This document shows positions 23,451-35,899 of a stretch of DNA of 64,000 bases, one piece after another. This DNA comes from Fasciola hepatica (taxonomy: Eukaryota > Platyhelminthes > Trematoda > Plagiorchiida > Fasciolidae), in the NCBI GenBank assembly GCA_948099385.1, contig CANUEZ040000193.1, positions 4,166,501 through 4,230,500 of the forward strand. Direction: 5' to 3'. The notes beneath the pieces were generated by a model, which was given only the letters and a program-made list of their open reading frames with translations, did no database searches and was not told where the DNA came from. Position 1 is the stretch's first letter. Each line of letters begins with the position of its first letter. The position numbers and the translations under genes were made by a program.

Positions 23451-23765
23451 AAGGATAGCGAGTATTATGTAGTCGTGTGGACAAAATTCCCTCGGAAGCA
23501 CACGACTGGTTTCGCGGTTGTTGCCGCTCATCAGGTATGCGTACCCGGTACTCCTCTGCTCACTTGTATCCATACTTGTACACTCATATGGCATCTGTTC
23601 AATATGACCTAATTTGAATCGTGTGGAGTGTGAATAGATACTCTTCATTGAAGAGCCCACAAACGAATCACAACTAAGTTTCATCATGGTTATTCGTGTC
23701 TGGGTCACTACATACTACTTACGTTCAATATGAGCGCCTACACTTGCAGCCTCGATGTTATCCTT
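23451..23765 (-). repeat. Hammerhead-bearing repeat, possible Penelope pseudo-LTR
   Basis: This single-copy segment (in this window) surrounds the hammerhead core and is bounded on the left by the TA tract and on the right by AT-rich DNA near 23800. PLEs carry hammerhead ribozymes in pseudo-LTRs, so this may be a solitary PLE terminus in minus orientation. No PLE coding sequence adjoins it, so the assignment rests on the ribozyme. Confidence 0.45.
23498..23540 (-). ncRNA. Type I minimal hammerhead self-cleaving ribozyme
   Basis: On the minus strand all core elements are present: stem I strand GCATAC (23540-23535), CTGATGA (23534-23528), stem II GCGG/CCGC closed by a CAACAA loop (23527-23514), GAAAC (23513-23509), a two-base loop CA, the cleavage triplet GTC (23506-23504), and the second stem I strand GTGTGC (23503-23498). 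GTGTGC pairs with GCATAC over all six positions with one G-U pair. Stem III is minimal (A-U and C-G), as in the hammerheads described in Penelope-like elements. Predicted cleavage falls between 23504 and 23503. Upper stem I pairing was not resolved. Confidence 0.85.
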
Positions 23766-23802
23766 TATTATCGAAATGAATGTGAGCTTCAGTATATCAA
23801 AT

Positions 23803-23841
23803 AAATATATATATGTATGTTTATATATATATACGTATATT
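23803..23841. repeat. Short TA-rich microsatellite
   Basis: Alternating T/A run with single G and C interruptions to the right of the hammerhead-bearing repeat. Confidence 0.85.
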
Positions 23842-23849
23842 TAAATGAA

Positions 23850-25140
23850 TTTATATGAAGCGATCGGAAATAAACTAACAATACTAAATTGTGGCAAATT
23901 CGACATGTAATCAGGTCCTTTGCAGACTCCATAAGGTTCGCCTTGTGCGACAGTATAAACGCTCTTATCCCATTTCGATGGTTTTTCTCTCTCAAACAGG
24001 TGTGTGATGCATGATGACAGGGTAGAAAATATTTGCAATTCCATTTATATATTTTTGAATAAGGTGTAGATTACCAAACTTTTGATAAATGGATCAAATG
24101 TGCCGCTTAGGAACTCCGAATTATTTCTTCGTTGTTTCTTGAAAAGTAGAGAGTAGGATGAGTACACAGGAACCAATACTGACCGATCTTTGTGTATGAG
24201 AGAGAAGAAAAAGAGCTGGGAGATCATAAATACTGTTGTATGATTTCGGAAATTGAAATTATTCGGTTACCGTTTCTCCTTTCACAATCGATGGTTCAGA
24301 TCACATTCCATCAACTCCAGGTACCAGATAGTAGACCCTAAACATTGTTTCGGACACAGTAGAAACCAGAAGACCCAAAAGATGGTCAGCGACAATGAGT
24401 ATCGAAACACTAGAATGTTTCGATCACTTCCAGAAGTTAGAGTAACACCAGACGAATTGAACTAATAGAGCTACGAATCAACCAACCGCGAGTGGAGCAG
24501 TCAAAATACTCTAAGTAGCCGGCTGAAATCAGTTGTCGTTGGTGTGAGTGAACAAAGAACGAACAGTCCTGTGACACAGAACTGCTTACAAACTAATCAG
24601 AATCAGGAATTCGTTAGGTAATTGTGACTATATTGATTACTGTAAGTGAATTCACGCGAGTGAATTTACTCATCTCCGGAACGATACTGCCCACCATACT
24701 CATATTCTTACCCAAAAAGCCAAGTGAAACAATAAGAGTAACTAGGTCGTTGCATCCTGTGTGTCTCCACTCTTTCCGTTTCGAGCACATGACTCAAGTC
24801 ATATAAGCCATTTCACAACAACGTACCTCCTAATAGGCATAATTTTCGTGTTGGACTTATCAAAAGTTTGCGTATCAAAAATCCGAGCTGTTCTGCACGT
24901 CACGCACAAATCAATTTGTGCAATTTTATATGGATTGGTGTATTTTGCGTCTTGTGAATTACATTTCTAGCTGGAGTGTGTTCATAACTCGAAACAACCA
25001 CGCAATAATAGAGTGCGAATTATCGTTGCACAGATAACTCAAATTCCGATCCCTTTTGAAGTGCTTGAACAGCCATGAAAGGCTGAAAAATACGATGTAT
25101 TTCATATGTCAGAAAAGCCGATAGTTTTCTGTACACAGTG
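23850..25140. other. No recognisable gene
   Basis: Frames at 24045-24227, 24253-24465 and 24624-24970 are short, overlap each other and show no domain. There is no second copy in the window. It may be intron or intergenic DNA next to the candidate exons at 25145-25636. Confidence 0.4.
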
Positions 25141-25144
25141 AGTG

Positions 25145-25636
25145 AAGTCAAGTGAGTCAAAGCCTCCAACCCGAAAACACAGTTTACATGTGTTACCACA
25201 CTTGATCAATATTGGTACCAGTACTACAAATTCAAACCGATCTGCTTACAATTCTTTGTCTTCTTCGTCGTCAATAACGGTACTATTAACATCATCATCA
25301 TCATCAACTTGTATCTTCGTGAAGACGAGCACGAAGGTGACAGGGCATCCTTGCCATCTGCTACTGGTTGATATCTGCCGTCAATATAATGTTGGCTAAT
25401 CTATGTAACTCCAAATGTCTTGAACACCGCAGCGTTAGTCGATCTTCAAGACCGTTCATGCAGTTTGCCTAGTAAACTGGGAGCATGGCAATCGTTTCCT
25501 GTTCACCAACAGTATTTTCCCCTCGTGGATGAAAACGCGTAAGCCACTTGACGCAAGATCAATAATTATGAGTTCAAAGTGCTTTCAGATCTACCAGCGA
25601 TTATTCCCCGAGAGAATTAGAAGAGACACAATAAAG
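25145..25636 (+). CDS. Candidate host-gene 3' exons, uncharacterised
   Basis: A splice-consistent model can be read with exons ending at 25336 (donor G|GTGACA), spanning 25433-25538 (acceptor ...CCGCAG, donor GC|GTAAGC) and running from 25589 (acceptor ...GCTTTCAG) to a stop near 25636. The phases agree, and the second intron is exactly 50 nt. In this frame the first exon has a hydrophobic stretch rich in Phe, Val and Ile (possible membrane segment), followed by charged REDEHE and an acidic, Ser-containing tail. An alternative frame of the first exon is Ser-rich because of an ATC/TCA microsatellite at 25290-25308. I recognise no family, and the first exon's start is unknown. Confidence 0.28.
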
Positions 25637-25871
25637 GAAACTTCATATTGTTCTCACTGTTTTAGTGAATTCCAACAACCACATTTGAAATCAGTGTATT
25701 TCGTAAATCCACGACAGTCGAAGTGCGGCTTCATTGATTTTGTGGCCTTACTGAAAGAAAACTGCTCAGATTTGGTTCGTGTTTCAGGGACTGAACACTG
25801 ATTACCAACAGCCTAGACCAAACTTCCGTATTGCTGACACGGTGTTCTCAACATATTATACCGATGAACGA

Positions 25872-28800
25872 AGGGATTGGTGATCAAATACCGACAATGT
25901 CGGTTTAACATACACCCCAACGGTCGTGTTTCTGAACTATAAAAACGAACGAAATTACCTGTGACTGTGCATACTCGACCGTTGATGAACTTAAGGATAT
26001 CATGCCAGCATCACCGATGAGGGAGGTTTTTAAAGACCAGTGGCACCTTCTGCATGCGAGACGACACCTGATCCGTTGTCTGTTCACCTCATGGGATGGA
26101 AATGCCTCACTCGCGAAACGTTTCTACTCCAGCTAGGCCTTGCTTCACTAATAAAATATTTCGATCGTGGCCAACCCAGGACAGCGGACGCAAACAAAAA
26201 ATCGTTTGTAATTCCTACGCAGCCCATTTTATCCATTTGCGGAATGATTCATAACCTGTACTGACCGCCACTTGACGAACGTCTCCATCGGCACCTGGAA
26301 TTAGTTCGCGATAACTCCTTTTGGCTGGATCCCCCATGACTGTTTCCACCTGGGAGCAAAACGTATTCATCGATGCGTAAATCCCGTGTAAAGCAATAAC
26401 CACTTGTGGCACAATTGCAACGTTGGTGAGTACCCTTGTCCTCATTCTTTCCAGCTGGCACAGACCAAATATTGCACCTGAAATCGACACTTCGTATACC
26501 TTTTACTATGGGTGGTTTCTCCAGGAATATCCGCTGGATTCCCATCGATGGGAACATATCGCCACCTACGGTGTGATGTACAGTTCCCAATGAGAGAAAT
26601 TTCGTTGGCCACAACGAATGGAAACGAATGGCACTGGCATTATTTATTCGCTGCAAAACAATGGTGGGATTCGTCTATGGAACAAGAAAATCTATATGCT
26701 TTTGTATCTCGTGAGTATTGTCGTTCAAAACCGTGTTCCAGGAACAGCCGCAACTAATTCAGGTCGCGGCATGGTGAGAAATTTGCACTGTGCCACTTGG
26801 GGTTTTCCCACCATGAAAAGGTAAACATTTCCACAGTCACATCGAATCCACAAATACCCAACTGGACCATAACCAGACACAAGGAAAATTCGAATATCTA
26901 TTCGAACGACTAAAAATATTCAAACCCACTTAAAAAGATGCGCAGACGTGGTTCCAAACGGAGCTGGTTGACTTCGAACCATAGTAACTGGTAACATCGT
27001 CCAGACATCAGTCACTAATTACACCTGAGTGCATTTTAATTATCAAAAATCTACAGTTGCAATATTGCTTGATAATTGTACGCCCTAACAATGATTCCAG
27101 ACCCGCGCTGACTCATTGGAGTGAATATGAGAAAATGGAGACCGTTCTTGACTATACCAGCAAGTTTGTGCGCCAATATAACTGTGATGAACCGGATGAA
27201 CTAGAACGAGAAGTATCGGCGGAAGCACACTTTCTACTAGAAGGACATTTTACCTGTGAGACCACAGCTCAACATCTGAGACCAAATGGAACACAAAATC
27301 CACAACTCTATGGTCCACCGAAACTACAAAAACCAGACGTTTCACTTAGACAAATACAATCAATGATTAATTCATCACAGCACGAATTGGCGAAATGGGT
27401 TTTAAAATTGTTTGAGATAGTTGATGATCCAATGGCCAGAGAAACTATCAAAGAAAGTTTAGAAATAGTAGAGATATTTGGGCCAGATAATTGTGAAAGG
27501 GAAACACACGGCTTTATTTGATGTCCAATCACAGTTCACGAACTTTCCTTTACGGAGGCCATACATACCATCTGCTACCATGGAGAGCAAAACCAACTCA
27601 AAATCGGCATACTAGTCCCATTTCAGGAACGACAATTACTACCATGCTCAACAGTCGTATCGTAGTCTTCCATTGGCCGAGCCTACAGACAGATTGGCGC
27701 AGTCGCAATACGGAGCTCATTGGATTCATTTTATCAGGAAATGTTTTGGCTCACTTTGAGAAAAATACGAGCTTGTTCATGAATGCAATGTAAGCAATAT
27801 TAGGTCTTATGGCCAAAAAAGCCCACTGCACTATAAGAAATAACCGGAAACCAGACTGTTCGGCTTGAAGTAGGGGACCGCATAAGGCCCGATATGTCAG
27901 ATTTGGTCACCAGTTGAGTCATAATGGATTTCCTCCTACCACGAAAAATATCGTCGTTCGACGATCGGAACCTTTGACCTCCGAAATGTCAAGTGAAAGC
28001 TCTGCGCCACCGATCGCAGTTTGGTGTATCTTGCCGATGGAAAAGGCTTTCTTGTCAGGAAACAGGAAGATAAGTGCCATCAGAAAAAAGCAAATTGGTA
28101 TTGATTTTCAAGTACCGTTTATTCTAATAAATTAGTTTCTTGAAAAAAAGGAGTTCGAGAAAATCCTGCGATTATAGAGAAAATCTACCACAGTGTGTTC
28201 AGGTCCTCACTGTAGAGCTTGGATGATGAAGGGTAATATTTGGTGGGCTATGCGACAGCCAATTACCGGATCATACAAATGAATACCCCGAATCTCTTTA
28301 TCAACACGGAAATTCCAAAAATATAGGATGTTGATGTTTCTGTACACCGGAGATACCACCGCCGCATTACCTGTGAAAATGTACCCATTTATCTACTCAA
28401 GAAATTACGTTTCATTTGTCCGTTTTATTCAGACCGAAATGGTACTGATGCCGCTGACTTTTTAATTCCATGTGATCAGGCCGTCGGGGCGCAATCTGGA
28501 AAATTGGCACCATAAATGTTGCCAGAGTGCAGAATCTAAGGCCTAGACAACAGGCTAAATGCCCGATGCGCACATGAATGTATTGATGTTTTGCCCACTG
28601 ATGAGTATTCCTGTGAGAAATGTCGTTGCAGATTGCGTGAACAATTCTGCGCAATTTTGTTTACCACTTATAAAACAAAATGTCATTCAGATATAAATTT
28701 TATTTTCAGTAAATCCTCACCAGCTAGACATTCATTCACATTTAAAAATTTAAACATTTATCGTATGGAGCAATTATATCACTTCATTTCCGGTTTTATT

Positions 28801-29980
28801 TCCAACGAGAAACCGACATTGATTGAAATCATTCTGGTCACATGCATATTTTGATCTTTCCTCCATCTATTTTTTATCAAGGGCTCTGTTTCATGTGAGC
28901 TAGAACAGTCGCTTCATCGAAGCGGGCGTATTGGATCAGGAAGACAAACTCACAAGAAAGGAAAATCACATTCATGGAAGCTATTTTTGATGTATTACCA
29001 AACATGTGTTGGAGTGATGGGTACAAGTGACACAAACTACATGAATAAGAAGAGCATGACTGCGGATTAGGCGCAAGACATCCGACGCACACGTGAATCG
29101 ACAAAACAGATAAGTGATAATAGTTAGAAAGTAAATAATAATTCAGACTGAATTCTAACTATAAATAAACGAGCAAGCCGTTACCAATACAGAAACGTGT
29201 ATGATCGAGACCTTTGTTCGTTGTCACAGTTCAGAAAGCAGGAGGCAAATACAACACGGCTAAACACTGAATAATGGAATTGTAATTCATCTCTGTTGTA
29301 AATCGGTAGTCAGTTTACTGTGTCGTGTGCAATCGGATGTCCCAATTGTCCCAGTCATCGATACACGGAAATACGAAAATAATCTGAGTAGGAAAGTTGC
29401 TTGAATTTTACATATACTTCATTTAAACTGTGGTTGAATAAATTGAGACGTTTTTTGGACTAGCTCAAATGTGAATCGACTACTGCAACACATTAATGAG
29501 GAAAAAGGGAAATAGTGTTCCTGAGTAGTAATAGGAAACGATGACGTGCCGAATGAAGTGTAAATCTATTGTCCATGACAAACGAGTGGTTTTCGAACAG
29601 TTTTTCTTCCCGGTTTGAGTAAGCTGCTCTGGGTCTTCCATATCGCACGTAGGTTCTTCTTTTGATGACAAAATGTGTCAAATTATGCAAATGAGTCCAC
29701 CGGGTATCTGACCTGATTACTGTATAATATAGTGATGATGCTGAATGAAAAATGAACTGTGTACTCTATAGATCACAGTTAGTCATGTTTTCTTGGAAGA
29801 TGCTTTTTGTTACGAACGCACAAGTGATCCTCAACGAAGGCTACGAAAAGATTGATTCTACTGTGGTCACAGCAAAACCAGTCCGAATAACAACGAGCGT
29901 TAACTGGAACGTCATCTATGTTCAGATGAATGTGCTCTTCAATGCGCGGTACACTTCTCAACTGATGAGCTTAAAAGTCC
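25872..29980 (+). repeat. D-family repeat, copy D1
   Basis: Almost identical to 49248-53325. The offset between the copies is constant at 23376 up to about 27680 and at 23347 after it, so a single 29-bp difference is the only length change over about 4.1 kb. Scattered substitutions can be seen, for example at 26162 and 26213. It carries a PLE reverse-transcriptase relic (27057-27790). The rest has no recognised coding domain; paired overlapping frames such as 26215-26490/26249-26656 and 28591-28854 persist only because the copies are so similar. Confidence 0.9.
27057..27790 (+). pseudogene. Penelope-like reverse transcriptase, N-terminal half (D1)
   Basis: The 154-codon frame 27057-27521 contains the PLE hallmarks CDEPDELEREVS, GTQNPQLYGPPKLQKPDV, then SLRQIQSMINSSQHELAKW and an extension to FGPDNC. 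The family consensus is R-G-T-Q-x-P-R-L-Y-G-L-P-K-x-H-K-P-x-x-P-L-R-P-I-x-S-M. After a stop near 27519, motif A is readable as DVQSQFTNFPLR and motif B as RQIGAVAIRSSLDSF. No motif C follows on either strand nearby. PLE RTs are related to telomerase RTs and lack LTR-type integrases. This is a truncated copy with a well-preserved front half. Confidence 0.8.
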
Positions 29981-30560
29981 GTTTGTATATGCCTCTGTCA
30001 ACCATATCAACAGCTGAGACATGAGATCAGTTTATTCGTCAGGTCACATATTTGAACTCCATCAAGTAATGTCATAACACTCTCAGTTTCTGGTGTCACC
30101 GTAAGCAATTTACGGAATCAACACTTCTGTGAAATTTTGCTGCCTATCTCACTCACAAAGCAACTGCTTATCACCAGTCAAATAGAGCACTAATTATTGG
30201 AAAACCGGACTGATTACCGCGTGTTATCTTCATTTTATTGAACTGTCAACTTCCATCGGACAATACACACGTGGACAACCCATTGGTCAGGGAAACGAAG
30301 GACTGTTGCAGATTTTCGTTAGACAAGTAGTCAGCAGATCAAACAATGAAGACGAATTTGTAGATGAGTAGTGTCTGTGATCTTGCCACAAATTAGTATG
30401 GTGTGATATTTGACCGAGTTTTTATCAGAACGGCATTAGAGCACTGTGGTTTCTGTGCCTATTCATAAAAAAGACTCTGCTCGCCCGTTCGGATCGGCGG
30501 ACAGATTACGCCATTTTCTGAGTCGAGTTTGTTCCATTTTTCATTTCACAAGTAAGTGTT
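29980..30560. repeat. D-family right end, not shared with D2
   Basis: From about 29980 the sequence continues to match the old D copy (6790-7400), whereas D2 switches at 53325 to a different D-family segment. This gives the right boundary of the near-identical D1/D2 tract. Confidence 0.65.
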
Positions 30561-31500
30561 ATGGGCCTTTGATGCTATGGGTGTACTCCTTCACATGCAC
30601 TCACGCCTAAGAGGGCAATAGAAATAATGAACGCAGAACGGAATACATTGCGATCTAGTTATATTCTATCAAACAACCGACCAAAGGCTCAAAAATAGGT
30701 TCGGTGAAATGAGGTATAATATGAGCCATCAAGTAGAGTGAATGCTCAGATCTTCATTGAAAACCATGAAGATGATTTGCAATGTGGAAGAAACTGCTGT
30801 GTAGTTGGTCCGTTGTTCTCCATGGTGATCCGGATCTTTAGGCTGCGTGATGAATCTATGAAAATCTCATATCTTGCTACTTACTTCAGAATAATGAGTT
30901 GCTTTGGACCCTTTATTCAATGTTGTCAACGTGCTCTACGATTTGTTAGTCGTAGAAAAATTCTTCGAAGAAATGCTCCTCTTTATGCATGAATCTTAGC
31001 ACGTCTGCCTATTTCACTTGTCAGCTATATGTTGCCCGATTAATTTGACGTCAGCTTCGGTTTTGCTGACCTCATTACTTTCATTGTGTAGTTGCATAGT
31101 GGATTTAATAACCAACCCTCAGTTGGTTTTGCTGAATTTTCTTTTTCGAGGGACAATTTGCTTGGTCTCAGGATGTGCTTGATCGTACTGAATTCGAATT
31201 GTTATCAGTTGACCCACTGTTTGCAAAATGACCTCAGAGGTCAAACGTAGACTGTTTTCACATGTGCAAAGTAAGATAGATTTCCATTGGCCTCGATAGA
31301 GTTGAGAAAATGACCCTTTTCTGGATATAATGTTGGATTTATTTTCCCTACGGTCTTTTTTCTCACGTCTGATTTTGACCTCATTGTTTTCTTCGGTTGC
31401 GTATGTTTAACTGAACTAACGGTTCCGAGGTTTCTTCTCATCTCGTTTTGAATAGCTCTACCTTCAGTTTCGCGCTGACTGTACAGGCTCGCGCTTCGTG
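30560..31500. other. No recognisable gene
   Basis: A plus frame at 30738-30992 and a minus frame at 31241-31441 are open but carry no motif I can name. No second copy of this stretch was noticed in the window. Confidence 0.4.
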
Positions 31501-33005
31501 TTCTGATTGGTCGTTGCGATCGTTTGCATTTCGTGTATTTCTCGTATAGTTACTGTTTCCGTACCACTTCATATAGAATACATTGTTGCATCTGTCCATC
31601 GGCTCGCATCTTCTCTATTTGTTCGATAGAGGTGATTTCGTTGGTATTTCGCTGTGAGACCGGAATAAGGACACGTTTATAAGCCTCGCTCAAACGTGGT
31701 GTATAATGTGGCGTAGTCAGTGACTATGCTCCCATGTTGCATCTACCGCTCAATCTGCTAATCCAAATGCGGATAGGAAACAACAAGTTGAAAGTAATAC
31801 TCGACAGACAGAAAATGAACGCAACCAGTGGTATCAGGTTTGTGGCTGGCACGAAAAGCAGTTGTTCATTACAATGCAAATCATTGAGGACACGGATTTC
31901 ATTTCGTGATTATTTAGGCGAGAATCGGTCAGATCAGCTCATACGGAATCCATGCATAGATTTTATTGGGTTACTGATACGCCCCTATCTACCTGGTCAA
32001 GAGCAACCATGAGATGTGAATTTACACTCGTCCTAATGGATTTGTACGAAATTCATTTCTACAAGAAATCTTTATCGAAACAAAGGATCACTTGTTTGTC
32101 AAGAGCACATGAAACCAACACATTTGTACAATCTCTACCAAGTTACATTTCATACCGTAATACAGCTTGAAATATAACAGAATGGAACAGACGCTTCACA
32201 TTAAAATAGGAACAAATATGTTTCTGCTGGTTATTCGATTTATTATGGCACGGAGAAGAGAAGGAAGGTGGGCGAAGCTATCGGTAGACTATATTCCAAT
32301 TTACATTCAAATAAGGTGAAACCATTTCACTTTCGACTTGTTTTATATTTTCTATCCATTCACTTGAAATTACCCCACCAAAGATTGGTAATGTTATCAA
32401 CATTTCTCATGCGTAAAACGGTGATACAGTTTCATGATCACTATCCGGAAAACCGGCTCCCAATTTTATACTTAGCTAATAATTCGGAATTCGGGAAATT
32501 CCCAAAAAACAAGCCTGTCACCAAGTTCACCGAAACTTCCTGGATCGGACGGCTTTACTTGTACAGTACAGAAGCATGGTGCTGGACCTCCGTGGTAACA
32601 GGTTTGTGGCTGGTGTGCGAGACGAACATCCACATGATCGATCAAAATCTGCATTGTGCAAGCAAGGAAAAGAGCAGTACATTACAATGCAAACCATTGG
32701 AGAAGCTGGTAGCATTTTTCGGTTATCGGCACGACAATTAGCGAGATCAATTTCTATGGAATTCATGCAAAACAAAATGAAAAGAGTATATTTTATTGGA
32801 GTATTGATAAGCCAACATCTATCTGGTCGAGAGGAACCAGTGGGTAAAAAGTTTGATTTGTCTTGATGGATATGTATGAAATTCAGTTCAAACAGGGTAT
32901 CACTATCGAAACACGGGATCGCTCGTTTGGCAAGAGCAGATGAAACCAACACATTCGTGCAATCGTGTACCGAATTTCTTTTCACACAATACTGCAGCTT
33001 GAACT
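31500..33005. repeat. E-family repeats, copies E1a and E1b
   Basis: Two related segments, about 31730-32170 and 32580-33003, flank a middle piece (32170-32460) that is nearly identical to 57880-58170. Further E copies lie at 57370-57880 and 62245-62640. A plus-strand motif RFVAGxRDEHPxDRS recurs, although frames outside it are broken. The paired arrangement is reminiscent of terminal repeats around a short internal region, but no known family is recognised. Confidence 0.6.
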
Positions 33006-33059
33006 AGAACAAAATAGATTAGAAGCATCAAATTGCAAATGGGAACATCTTAGCCTTGA

Positions 33060-35290
33060 GTCACTTCAATAAAAGGTGTCCTCAAAATGACAAAACAGAC
33101 GGAACAGAGCGAGTAGTCTCATCATCGACCGAATCCGCTCTAAATAATAACTAATAAAACGATTGGTGGGGTTACGAAATCCTGTTACGTTGTGAAACAC
33201 AGTTGACCAGCTACAATTTTCTAAGTTTAAATATAAGGTTACCTATCCGCAGCGAACACTGAGAAAATGGATCAATTAAAAGATCTGTCTACAAGGACAC
33301 TATCTATACTGCACTCAAATTGTTCCAGAGAAGTACAAGATAAGCACAGTGCAAACAATGTTCCTAGAGTTAGAGTAAATTTGGATGACAGAGCAACTGG
33401 AGGGAGAAATCATTCGAATTATTAAAACACTGATGTCTATTGCGTATCCAGCATAATTCCTGGCAAATTATTATCAAATCAAGCTGATAAAGAATAGTCT
33501 TTCACTGTTCTTGGAAATGGAATTATGAATTCCTCACAAATGATACGTTATGATCAACCAAATCAGCAAACGTTTGAAGCCAACTTCCAGCGAATCTACA
33601 ATACTGCCGAACCTGTAATTATGTTCACGTTATTCCCCGGTCACACGTCATACAATGAACCAACACAGCCAAATGTGCCTTGAGAAAGAAACTCAACACG
33701 ATTTTGTCATCGATCGATGAGAGATCACTGACTGCCACGAATTGATTGGAGACAGGGCATTACGTCACTACCAGACAGGCGGTCATAGTGAACTTCCCTA
33801 CCGGAAACACTAGAAGAGCATTTCTTCAATGAGCGACGCGACACCGTCACGTGATCCAACGAGGTGTCTAAACCAATAGATTTGATTCAATCAACATGAT
33901 TACTCATTTCGCAGTCGCAGCTAATCTCATGTGAACCAGATTATGTGTGTTCACTCAGCGCAAGTGGAGATCAGCTTGTCGAATGTTACCATTAGATTCA
34001 CCGATATTCGAACTTGTCTATCAGTTTGACGCGAGCATTGTAATTGGTTGGTGGTAGTGGTAGTGGTGATGTGATTGTGGTGATGCTTCATGCGTCAGCC
34101 GCGCCCAGAAAGCTGCCCAACTAGAGAAGACAGGTAAGTTACAAAACAATTCTACTACGTTTATGGAGTGCGAGTAATGATCGTCAAAACGTTTTTCCCA
34201 ATTTATAGTTTGATAAGGTGATCTTTTATTGACGGATATGCAGATGTTCAATAATTTCTTGGTATGACAGGGTAAAAGATAAATTAGAGGCACGCTGTTC
34301 ATATATGAAATTGAACTTGAAGTTTTGGATACCAGTGTCGTACTGACCTGTTTGTTCTGGTTCATGGTTGTACTTGGTGATACCTTCCTGCAACTAATGA
34401 ATATTCATCTGATTTGGCAAACACGGCTGAGTGAGGACACTCGATTAGGACATCAGCACACTCGGCATCGAAACAACTATTTGTCAGTGTTTCACCTGTG
34501 ATAAAATGTTTATCGCATTTACAGATTTTGCACACTGGATGATAGAAAAGCAGAAAAATAGTCGATAATCTTGATAACAGCAGTTGACAAATTCGTGTCC
34601 ATACAGTAGAGGTGTTATCAGAGTTACGACATATATTGTGTTGATAACTATGAGTAACGTGGTATTAGTGATTACGTCACATAATTTTGTGTGTTGCTTC
34701 TGAGCAGATATTGTGGTATTGTTTTGTGCGGATCGGGACTCAATCGGCGGTTGCCGCGATCTAGCGGTTGGCATTTCATGTTGCTCTTACTCTGACAGTT
34801 TATATGGGAAGAGAGGCTCCATGATTATTAATCGTATGATCCGACTCCATGGAAGAGATGGTAATTGTCACTTGTCCGCTCTTCACTTGTATTTTGTTCA
34901 ACCGACTTGGGTGATAAGCATTTATGTGTCAAGACGGTCTTTCTGTTGTTCAACAAACGTCTCCCGCCCCACACCGAGAGCTGGAAATGTACGGATATTC
35001 TGCGATTCATTCGTAGATGAGAAATAGTCGAGAAGTGAACAAAACATGGATTCCGGCAGCGTAGTTCATCGTTATGACTTCGGATATGGCTAACACGCGA
35101 TTGAGATGGACTGTTTACCATATCAGCTTTACTGCCACCTCTAAATTGAACTCATGGGTAGACAGAATGCTTTTCGACTGCTTGATGACAAGGTGTGCTA
35201 TTGTAATTCTTCGTACCATTATTGATGAAGCACCCGGAGTGTATATTCGGAATGAGAAATGATTTCACCCTTCTACGTTTTCTTTATCGG
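33060..35290. repeat. F-family repeat, copy 1
   Basis: Collinear with about 59800-61640 at moderate identity and with many small indels. Copy 2 lacks several segments, such as around 33300-33660. Plus frames at 34713-35027 and 61037-61342 partly agree (GRDGxCxLSAxHxxF), the most coding-like part of the repeat. No family is recognised. Confidence 0.6.
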
Positions 35291-35299
35291 ACATATCTT

Positions 35300-35690
35300 A
35301 ATAACATTAGTGGTCAATCACTATAGAAGTTGCCTTTTCTGTCTCAATAATACGAATATGTGGTTGCGTGTGCATGGACTTGATAAAATTTCCTTATGAA
35401 TAAGTGAACGTCCTAGTGCGCCCTCGGATTGATGTGATTGTAATGCGTCTGAGAAAAGCGAACAATGTGTGGATTTCTTTTTCCAATGTGAGTGTATACA
35501 TTTATAGGTCTAATTGAATTCACTTATGAGGTTGAATGAATCCATCCAGTTACCATATCCCAAATCATCTTTATGCCCAACCTTAAATGTATGAGGAAGA
35601 GTTATGTTCCAGTTCTGGACATGTCCAATCTATGAGATGAAAGATTACAAGATATAGGTCACAGGATTCATTCCATTTGCAGATGTCATT
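35300..35690. other. No recognisable gene
   Basis: AT-rich sequence with no motif and no second copy noticed. It ends with a pyrimidine-rich stretch and CAG just before the candidate exon. Confidence 0.4.
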
Positions 35691-35892
35691 GAAGACATGA
35701 TTGCGTCCAACGAGAGGGTTCAGATACTCCATGTATCTACTCTACCTGCGAGAGCCTTTGGAAGAATCTATCAAAAATATAAAAACATTAGATAGGAGAA
35801 TGATACAACCCAATGGATTGATAGTAGATGAACATAAAGGACTCATCTATTTATGTATAAACAACATCAAGTTAGAATTCCACGGAGCCTGA
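35690..35892 (+). other. Candidate exon; possible LDL-receptor class B-like repeat
   Basis: A good splice acceptor (TTCATTCCATTTGCAG, ending about 35682) precedes two overlapping open frames. One contains QPNGLIVDEHKGLIYLC, which resembles the LDL-receptor YWTD repeat pattern P-x-G-L-A-V-D-x-x-x-x-x-L-Y-W-T-D, with YWT replaced by YLC. The other frame reads DVIEDMIASNERVQILHV and stops near 35790. Only one can be real. A single degenerate repeat is weak evidence for family membership. Confidence 0.22.
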
Positions 35893-35899
35893 TTGTATC

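Noticed and set aside
26249..26656. 135-codon minus-strand frame, also present at 49625-50032
   Set aside because: Conserved only because D1 and D2 are nearly identical. It overlaps other open frames, has no recognised domain and is not kept in the old D copy.
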